64,000 nt of DNA from Myxocyprinus asiaticus. Its lineage: Eukaryota; Chordata; Actinopteri; Cypriniformes; Catostomidae. Shown in pieces: positions 57,087-64,000 of the stretch. Within the stretch, counting starts at the first letter, position 1, and the number at the start of each line of letters is the position of its first letter. The notes beneath the pieces were generated by a model. The model worked only from the letters and a program-made list of their open reading frames with translations, did no database searches and was not told the origin of the DNA. The stretch lies in assembly GCF_019703515.2 (NCBI RefSeq), contig NC_059347.1, forward strand, positions 25,319,001-25,383,000, written 5' to 3'. The translations under genes and the position numbers were made by a program.

Positions 57087-57240
57087 CCCAGGGGCAGACT
57101 GGCCAGCGGGAGAACCAGGACTTTTCCCGAAGAGCCGGCCTCGATAAGCTGAAATGGGCTGCTGCGTTATGTAGAACGGGCCACAAAATGTCCCTGCGAT
57201 ATGCCGAAGGGGCCCAGTGATATGCAGAAAAGGACAGCAA
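57087..57240 (+). repeat. Dispersed GC-rich repeat (CAGGGGCAGACTGGCC type)
   Basis: CAGGGGCAGACTGGCCAGCG, then CCCGAAGAGCCGGCC and GAAATGGGCTGCTGC, are the ordered words of a widespread fish repeat. It is GC-rich against an AT-rich flank. No right terminus found; class uncertain. Confidence 0.55.
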
Positions 57241-57654
57241 CCTTTTATTTCATAGGAAATAAAAAACACATGGTACCACTTATGGGATTAATTTGTTATG
57301 AACATTACAAAATAATTATATTATGAACCATTTGCGAAAACTAGAAATGAAGACAATCATTTTATAAACTTTAAAAGGTTAGTTCAGGTCCCCTAATCTG
57401 ATTGGACAAGTGGCATTCCAAGAGTGATGATCTTTAGTATAACAACACTGGGATGCTGTACTGTTTGTATCACTCTACTTGTCAGTGTTCATGGCATTCC
57501 TAAAAGGCACACAGGTGTTAAGCAAACACAGTGGGTTTTTTTCCATCTCCAACTCACAGGCACATATTAGTGCAATAGTGTAGCATAAGAGTACAAAATC
57601 TGGCCATACTTTTTAAATTAAATAATTTTTTTTTAATTTAATTATATTTATTTA
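57241..57654. other. AT-rich gap
   Basis: Nothing recognised apart from a T/A-rich run at about 57620-57655. Confidence 0.4.
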
Positions 57655-57790
57655 TCACACATTATACATTTGCACATATACAGTGAAATTCTTTTTTTCA
57701 CATATCCCAGCTAGGCTGGGGTCAAAGTGCAGGGTCAGCCATGATGCAGCGCCCCTGAAGCAGACAGGGTCAAGGGCAGTGGTGGCAGGT
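57655..57790 (+). repeat. Dispersed repeat fragment next to the SINE
   Basis: CATATACAGTGAAATTCTTT followed by GGGTCAGCCATGATGCAGCG and GGGTCAAGGGC is the ordered text of a common fish repeat. In other fish sequences I recall, the tRNA-like part following it is in the reverse orientation, so the order here may be a rearrangement; that comparison is from memory. Confidence 0.45.
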
Positions 57791-57794
57791 AGGG

Positions 57795-57885
57795 GCAGTG
57801 GTGGCTCAGCAGCTAAGGCTCTGGATTACTGATCAGAAGGTTGGGGGTTCAAGCCCCAGCTCTGCCAAGTTGCCACTGTTGGGCA
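57795..57885 (+). mobile_element. tRNA-derived SINE head
   Basis: A box-like TGGCTCAGCAG (about 57809) and B box GGTTCAAGCCC (about 57846) lie at normal tRNA spacing, and TGCCACTGTTGGGC follows. This is the 5' end of a fish tRNA-derived SINE. It does not fold as a full tRNA and lacks a mature 3' end. Confidence 0.65.
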
Positions 57886-58100
57886 ATAGCAGCAAATTAA
57901 GCCATAAACTCCCTCTATTAATTGTATCTTAATTAGTGTTAATTTTAATTTTAATTTGTCTGACCTTGCAGCCAAGAACATTCAAATATTAAGGCAGTTC
58001 TACTGTAAATGAATATCTCGTGGTAAGAAAATTACAAGTTAAAACAAACTTAACCATTAAATGGGTGGACACCATCACAAAAGGGTAGTGTCCATGAACC
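57886..58100. other. Short AT-rich gap
   Basis: Nothing recognised. Confidence 0.4.
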
Positions 58101-58316
58101 CAGTTACACCATATTTTAAAGTGTCCTTGTTACACAAGTAATTACTGATTATTACTAATTAACAACATTTTATACTTACTATAAGTTTAGGGTTTGGGTT
58201 AGGGTAAGTGTTTGGTTTAGGGTTAGTTGCTTGTAATTATGCATAATTGACTGTTATTATTATAGTAACTACATGTAATATGTGTAACAAGGACACAATA
58301 AAATAAAGTGTTACTG
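58101..58316. mobile_element. MITE with 33 bp inverted ends and telomere-like core
   Basis: CAGTTACAC...GTGTCCTTGTTACAC at the left is complemented by GTGTAACAAGGACAC...GTGTTACTG at the right. TGAACC borders both sides. The core contains GGGTTTGGGTTAGGGT, which resembles telomere repeats but belongs to the element. Confidence 0.8.
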
Positions 58317-58420
58317 TGAACCCATAACCTCAATCAAGGAAACCCACAATACTCTACATTGAAGAAATCACTTGAACTTGACTGGTGACTGGTGCCTTGG
58401 TATAAAAGGATATATATATA

Positions 58421-58962
58421 CACTACCGGTCAAAAGTTTTGAAACACTTGACCGAAATGTTCCCATGATCTTAAAAATCTTTTGATCTGAAGGCGTATGC
58501 TTAAATGTTTGAAAATAGTTTTGTAGACAAAAATATAGTTGTGCCACCATATTCATTTATTTCATTATAAATCTAAAATGTAATAAAAAATAAAATAAAA
58601 CGTTTTTGAAATTGATGACTTGGACCAAATTATAAAGAAAAGCAGCCAATAAGTGCCCAACATAGATGGGAACTCCTTCAATACTGTTTAAAAATCATCC
58701 CAGGGTGATACTTCAAGAAGTTGGTTGAGAAAATGTCAAGAGTACATTTCTGAAAATTCTAGGCAAAGGGTGACTACTATGAAGATGCTAAAATATAACA
58801 CAGTTTTGATTTATTTTGGATTTTGTTTAGTCACAACATAATTCCCATAGTTCCATTTATGTTATTCCATAGTTTTGATGACTTTACTATTATTCTAAAA
58901 TGTGAAGAAAAAAAAATATAATAAAGAATGAGTAAGTGTTTCAAAACTTTTGACCGGTAGTG
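58421..58962. mobile_element. Non-autonomous Tc1/mariner element
   Basis: Ends CACTACCGGTCAAAAGTTTT and its complement AAAACTTTTGACCGGTAGTG, flanked by TA on both sides (58419-58420 and 58963-58964). 542 bp, no transposase frame. The terminus is that of a very common fish Tc1-type MITE. Confidence 0.9.
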
Positions 58963-59861
58963 TATATTCAAAGACCATTGCAGTCCACCAGTTCTGTTTA
59001 ATAAACATTAGAAAATGCAATTAAATTATCTTGATATGTGTTTCAGCAAAACAAATCCCTGAATGCAAAAGTCAAGTGAGTATTAAATAGACAGTAATGA
59101 CTTGAATTGTCTGAGAAGTGTAATGTGATTTGTAAATTATTCCACTGGGGAAAAAGGATTGTAGGATTAGACAGGGCTGAGAGCAAATTAAAAGGAGAGT
59201 GGAAGCTTAATGTCATGTGAATAAGACACTGAAACCCTCTCCCTAGAGGTATGATTATTTAACAGATAAGCACAAAATGTTTGAGCTAATCAAACTGAGA
59301 CCTTGCTATTGTGTGCTCCAGGTCTGTATTGACTGAGTGATCTAATAAACTGATGTAACCAGTCTTGGTCTTTGTTAAAAGATAAGCCCTTTTTAGCATC
59401 ATGTCTCCTCAGTTGTCACAAACACTGCAAATCGCTTTCTAAATCAGTATTTATTTATTTATTGTCTTGTTTTCCAGCAAAAAAATATCTCGAGACGAAA
59501 AATTTGTGTAAGATAATAAGAAACAAATTTTGTCCATAAAGGTTTCAGTACATTCTTTGATAACTTGAAACACAGAAACATCATTCCTTATCCTAAAGGT
59601 TTAATATTTTCTCCAGATGGTTGGAAATAATTATTAGCAATTCTCATTATATACTATAACTCAATATACTTATCCATCTCATTGTGTAAATACACCAACT
59701 AAGTGATCAAGCAACCATCTCAGTAAAGATTAATTAAATTAGTAGGAATACTGTATTTTAAATAATTTTTTATAATGAATTCTCCTCGCTGCCCATCCTA
59801 TCACACCGTGTCTGAACACATGGATTTAACCACTGTAGTCATATGGATTACTTTTATGCTA
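58963..59861. other. AT-rich gap
   Basis: No gene or repeat recognised. Confidence 0.45.
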
Positions 59862-60300
59862 TACATTTGGAGCTTCAAAATTCCATTGTATGGACCTACA
59901 GAGCTGAAATATTATTCAAAAAATCTTCATCTGTGTTCTGTAGAAGAAAGTAAGTCATACATATCTGGGATGCCAGGAACAGGGGCGGTTCCACAACTTT
60001 TTCACAGGAGTGGCCGGGTAGGGACCATCAATCAGTCTGTGGTAACCAGGAAATTCCGTCAGAGTAGTGGGGGTTTGTGTGTTATATCATCTGATCGGGG
60101 GGTGGTGGGGTGTTATATCGTCCGACGGGGTGGTTGGGGGTGGCGTGTGGATACAAAAACGAGTGGATACAGTGACACCTGGGACGGAGAGGTGCGGCTG
60201 TGAGTGGGGTGGCCATGCTTCTGTCTCTCGCTCTGCCCCTGGCTAGGAGAGTGAGTAGATCATAAAGGAATTTTCACTTTTGGGTGAACTATCCCTTTAA
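59862..60300 (+). mobile_element. MITE interrupted by a second element (outer)
   Basis: The right end TTTTGGGTGAACTATCCCTT is one of the most frequent fish repeat ends. The left part (CCATTGTATGGA, then GAAAGTAAGTCATACATATC) fits the same family. The expected continuous text is broken at about 59975 and resumes at about 60243 with AGAGTGAGTAGAT. The left terminus is missing. Confidence 0.65.
59980..60241. mobile_element. Inserted element with CAGGGGC ends (inner)
   Basis: CAGGGGCGGTT on the left and CTCTGCCCCTG on the right form short inverted ends. Its GC-rich interior with GGGGTGG repeats contrasts with the interrupted host MITE. Confidence 0.55.
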
Positions 60301-60759
60301 GTTCAGCTTTTCACTCTATTAAACATACTAGAGCCAAACATTTGTCCATATCAGCACATGGACAAACATGGACTTACTTTTCTTCATTCATAAATGATAT
60401 AATCAGTTTATATTAGATTTTCTTTTTATAACTAAATTATAGTGGTGAATATTGTGAATTCCTTCCTGCTCACCGAAAACATATGCCATTTAATCAGTTA
60501 ATTAGGGCCTGCATGCTGCTGCACATTTATTGGGTGACAGCAGGATAGCACTTTTGTCTGACATGTATTGTAGAGACCTGGGCTGGATAATTATAAACAA
60601 ACTGTTGACTTTGACCTTTGCTAAGAGGTGGATTTCAGGAAAGTACTTGTCTGAAGTACTGGGAGTTTAACATACTTAAAAGGATTGTTGAGCTTTTAAT
60701 ACATGCCATTACATCAAAGTGAGAATCAGAAACAATTGTAATTTAGTTTCACTTTCAAA
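60301..60759. other. AT-rich gap
   Basis: Nothing recognised. Confidence 0.4.
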
Positions 60760-61283
60760 GAAGCGTCCCAGAAGCGCCCCAAACATGGCAGTGAGTGGAT
60801 ATTGAGCCTATTATTGCCGCACGGCTCACGCTGAGCTCAGCGGCTCTGGGTGCAGTACAGCAGTAAAATAATCAGGAGATTAGAGAAAAGACAGAAAAGC
60901 AAATTAAAATTATTCATACCGAACCTATAGTACAATACAATTTATATGTCTGCATGCAAGTAAACTCAATGAAATAAATGAATAAAGAAAAGAACTGATA
61001 AACTGCCGGACCTTTTGTCATTCTGTGTGTATAGGTGTACAGTATAGACACAACATTAACCAATCACAACCAAGTGTTTTGATAAAGACAAAGTACAAGT
61101 GACTGCCTGCTGTTGTTCTTGAAGCAGCAATAACCTCAGTTTATTATTAACTTATTAAAGAAAAATTTGGCGTATTACCCCATAAATAACTTTATTTTCT
61201 GCGCAGAGGCGCTGCTGTTTCTCGCGGAATGTGAACATTCAATGCGACTGCCCCGCTCACGCGAGGATGTGTGAACCCAGCGT
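60760..61283 (-). mobile_element. MITE, copy 2 of the 12564 family, one end lost
   Basis: Minus strand of 12564-13174: GAGGATGTGTGAACCCAG at the right (61263-61280), matching internal words GCTGAGCTCAGCGGCTC, GTTTACTTGCATGCAGACAT (as complement) and GACAACAGC-type text. The left end, which should carry the matching terminus, is not recognisable, so the copy is truncated or rearranged there. Confidence 0.75.
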
Positions 61284-61472
61284 TAGAAGTCTGAAACCTA
61301 ATTTTCAGAATCAGAATCAGCTTTATTGCCAAGTATGCTTAAACATACAAGGAATTTGTCTTGGTGACAGGAGCTTCCAGTGCACAACAATACAAAACAG
61401 CAACAGGACATAGATAATAATAAAAAAATAATAAAAAAATAAATACAAATGTAATAGAAAATAAAGTATATA

Positions 61473-61477
<5 letters not shown>

Positions 61478-61546
<69 letters not shown>
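61478..61546. repeat. (TA)n microsatellite, left of Tc1 copy 2
   Basis: About 69 bp of TA directly before CAGGTGC. Confidence 0.95.
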
Positions 61547-61549
<3 letters not shown>

Positions 61550-62913
61550 GTGCATCTCAATAAATTAGAATGTCGTGGAAAAGTTCATTTATTTCAGTAA
61601 TTCAACTCAAATTGTGAAACTCGTGTATTAAATAAATTCAGTGCACACAGACTGAAGTAGTTTAAGTCTTTGGTTCTTTTAATTGTGATGATTTTGGCTC
61701 ACATTTAACAAAAACCCACCAATTCACTATCTCAAAAAATTAGAATATGGTGACATGCCAATCAGCTAATCAACTCAAAACACCTGCAAAGGTTTCCTGA
61801 GCCTTCAAAATGGTCTCTCAGTTTGGTTCACTAGGCTACACAGTCATGGGGAAGACTGCTGATCTGACAGTTGTCCAGAAGACAATCATTGACACCCTTC
61901 ACAAGGAGGGTAAGCCACAAACATTCATTGCCAAAGAAGCTGGCTGTTCACAGAGTGCTGTATCCAAGCATGTTAACAGAAAGTTGAGTGGAAGGAAAAA
62001 GTGTGGAAGAAAAAGATGCACAACCAACCGAGAGAACCGCAGCCTTATGATTGTCAGGCAAAATCGATTCAAGAATTTGGGTGAACTTGTATTTCATTTG
62101 GAAACCAAGGTCCTAGAGTCTGGAGGAAGGGTGGAGAAGCTCATAGCCCAAGTTGCTGGAAGTCCAGTGTTAAGTTTCCACAGTCTGTGATGATTTGGGG
62201 TGCAGTGTCATCTGCTGGTGTTGGTCCATTGTGTTTTTTGAAAACCAAAGTCACTGCACCCGTTTACCAAGAAATTTTGGAGCACTTCATGCTTCCTTCT
62301 GCTGACCAGCTTTTTAAAGATGCTGATTTAATTTTCCAGCAGGACTTGGCACCTGCCCACACTGCCAAAAGCACCAAAAGTTGGTTAAATACCATGGTGT
62401 TGGTGTGCTTGACTGACCAGCAAACTCACCAGACCTGAACCCCATAGAGAATCTATGGGGTATTGTCAAGAGGAAAATGAGAAACAAGAGACCAAAAAAT
62501 GCAGATGAGCTGAAGGCCACTGTCAAAGAAACCTGGGCTTCCATACCACCTCAGCAGTGCCACAAACTGATCACCTCCATGCCACGCCGAATTGAGGCAG
62601 TAATTAAAGCAAAAAGGAGCCCCTACCAAGTATTGAGTACATATACAGTAAATGAACATACTTTCCAGAAGGCCAACAATTCACTAAAAATGTTTTTTTT
62701 ATTGGTCTTATGATGTATTCTAATTTTTTGAGATAGTGAATTGGTGGGTTTTTGTTAAATGTGAGCCAAAATCATCACAATTAAAAGAACCAAAGACTTA
62801 AACTACTTCAGTCTGTGTGCACTGAATTTATTTAATACACGAGTTTCACAATTTGAGTTGAATTACTGAAATAAATGAACTTTTCCACAACATTCTAATT
62901 TATTGAGATACAC

Positions 62914-62916
<3 letters not shown>
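61547..62916 (+). mobile_element. Tc1/mariner transposon with internal deletion (copy 2)
   Basis: Same family as 17500-19070 but in the opposite orientation. Terminal repeats of about 200 bp are near identical (left CAGGTGCATCTC, right GATACACCTG with one change). TA borders both sides. It is 1370 bp, about 200 bp shorter than copy 1, because of a deletion in the transposase. Confidence 0.93.
61810..62640 (+). pseudogene. Tc1-type transposase (copy 2), deletion plus frameshift
   Basis: The DNA-binding domains (GKTADLTVVQKTIIDTLHKE to KNLGEL) are intact. About 200 bp are then missing between GEL and the ISFGNQ region, which removes the first catalytic aspartate (LFSDESK in copy 1). The junction changes the frame until a stop at 62187. 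The second domain is readable from 62187 (MIWGAVSSAGVGPLCF, FQQDLAPAHTAK), and a one-base deletion near 62390 shifts the end (SPDLNPIENLW in another phase). The C-terminus ITSMPRRIEAVIKAK is intact, unlike copy 1. Confidence 0.9.

Positions 62917-62976
<60 letters not shown>
62917..62976. repeat. (TA)n microsatellite, right of Tc1 copy 2
   Basis: About 60 bp of TA, followed by a degenerate CA/CACAGACA stretch to about 63000. It mirrors the tract at 61478-61546. Confidence 0.95.
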
Positions 62977-62980
<4 letters not shown>

Positions 62981-63139
62981 CACAGACACACATACACATA
63001 CGTAGTGCAAAACTGTTATATACAGTTCAAGGGAATGTAATGGCAGAAGAGGTTGGATGTGTTGGTTAAATATAAAAAGACTAGACTGTGAATAGCACAT
63101 AATTATTGCTCAATGGGGCAGTTTTAACTGTTCATGAGA

Positions 63140-64000
63140 TGGATAGCCTGAGGGAAAAAACTGTTCCTGTGCCTGTGTTCTGGATCTCAGAGCTCTGAAG
63201 CGTTGGCCAGAAGGCAACAGTTCAAAAAGGTAGTAGGCAGGATGAGTGGGATCCAGAGTGATTTTTCCAGCATTTTTCCTCACTCTGGAAGTGTAGAGTT
63301 CTTGAAGGGAGGGCAGAGGGCAACCAATAATCCTCTCAGCAGTCCGAACTGTCCTTTGTAGTCTTCTGATATCCTATTTTGTAGCTGAACCAAACCAGAC
63401 AGTTATTGAAGTGCAGAGGACAGACTCAATGACTGCTGAGTAGAACTGTATCAGCAGCACCTGTGGCAGGTTGAACTTCCTCAACTGGCGAAAGAAGTAC
63501 AACCTCTGCTGGGCCTTTTTCACAGTGGAGTCAATGTGGGTCTCCCACCTCAGGTCCTGTGAGATGGTAGTGTCCAGGAACCTGAATGACCCAACTGCTG
63601 CCACTGTGCTGTTTCGAATGGTGAGGGGGGTCAGTGTTGGGGTGTTCCTCCTAAAGTCCACAATGATCTCCACCATTTTGAGTGTGTTCAGCTCCAGGTT
63701 GTTTTGACGGCACCAGACAGCCAGCTGTTTAAACTCCCTTCTGTATGCAGACTCATCATCATCTCGGATGAGGCCAATGACAGTGGTGTCGTCTTCAAAC
63801 TTCAGGAGCTTGACAGAGTGGTCCTTGGCGATGCAGTCTTTGGTGTAGAGGGAGAAGAGTAGTGGGGAGAGCACACATCCCTAGGGGGCACCAGTGCTGA
63901 TTGTAAAGGTGCTGGAAGTGAATTTTCCCTGTCTCACAAGCTGCTGCCTGTCCGTCAGAAAGCTGGTAATCCACTGACAGATAGACGTGGGAACAGAGAG
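63140..64000 (-). pseudogene. LINE reverse transcriptase, partial, with stop codon
   Basis: Reading from 64000: SICQWITSFLTDRQQLVRQG, FTISTGAP, then TAG (63881-63883) where the family has glutamine in APQGCVLSP, then SPLLFSLYTKDC, the active site KFEDDTTVIGL (63788-63796 codes EDD; the usual residue before DD is alanine), the thumb-like FLDTTISQDLRWETHIDSTV and the C-terminal FYSAVIESVLCTSITVWFG. After 63374 the frame breaks at a stop (GSATK), and the tail IIGCPLPSLQELYTSRVRK is readable further on. The enzyme would nick target DNA and copy the LINE RNA, but this copy is dead. Confidence 0.88.

Larger units (their letters stand above)
61305..64000 (-). mobile_element. Rex1/CR1-like LINE interrupted by a Tc1 element
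   Basis: The right part (62985-64000) codes RT on the minus strand. The left part (61305-61477) is the 3' end: its minus strand finishes with CAATAAAGCTGATTCTGATT, typical of this LINE group. Between them lies the Tc1 copy 2 (61547-62916) with TA tracts. The LINE 5' end lies outside the window. Confidence 0.85.

Noticed and set aside
58190..58225. Interstitial telomere
   Set aside because: Only two or three imperfect TTAGGG-like units, located inside the inverted ends of a MITE.

Overview
This 64 kb window looks like an intergenic stretch of a ray-finned fish chromosome, probably a cyprinid. That is an inference from the repeats: Tc1/mariner elements with long inverted/direct-repeat ends, DIRS-order tyrosine-recombinase retroelements with a characteristic hairpin-bearing terminal repeat, an L2 LINE, a Rex1/CR1-like LINE, tRNA-derived SINEs and many MITEs, in an AT-rich background with long (TA)n and (CA)n tracts. 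I found no host protein-coding gene, tRNA, rRNA or CRISPR that I can support. Every coding stretch I recognise belongs to a transposable element, and nearly all are broken.

Layout. 0-2 kb: a gag-only LTR element whose 5' LTR is cut by the window edge. 2.8-10.2 kb: a nested zone with a decayed Tc1 element and a DIRS derivative (copy A, + strand), bracketed by a possible long terminal inverted repeat. 12-14 kb: a solo LTR with target duplication, a 611 bp MITE, a dispersed repeat and a tRNA-type SINE. 17.5-19.1 kb: the best-preserved gene of the window, a DD34E Tc1 transposase (- strand). 19.9-21.4 kb: a hAT remnant. 22.0-25.0 kb: DIRS copy B (- strand). 27.1-30.5 kb: a TTAA-bounded block holding a gypsy-type LTR plus gag. 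30.9-31.4 kb: a degenerate tandem repeat. 35.5 kb: a second solo LTR. 36.0-38.0 kb: DIRS copy C (- strand). 39.0-43.1 kb: a different DIRS-order element (Ngaro-like, - strand) with gag, RT-RNase H and a truncated tyrosine recombinase ending in a ~65 bp tandem array. 44.5-46.5 kb: a fourth DIRS-type fragment (D, - strand), running into an L2 LINE (+ strand) at 46.5-47.7 kb. 48.9-51.1 kb: a probable LTR-retroelement remnant. 54.4-60.3 kb: MITEs, two pairs of them nested, plus a SINE. 60.8-64 kb: a second copy of the 611 bp MITE, then a LINE (- strand) interrupted by a second, deleted copy of the 17.5 kb Tc1 family.

The elements do not form a pathway. The main biological content is how they decay and nest: three DIRS copies lost the RT-RNase H module at different breakpoints while keeping inverted termini; two related Tc1 copies carry different lesions; insertions sit inside insertions; and solo LTRs carry exact 5 bp target duplications. 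Stretches described as holding nothing recognisable may still contain old repeats that only a library search would show.
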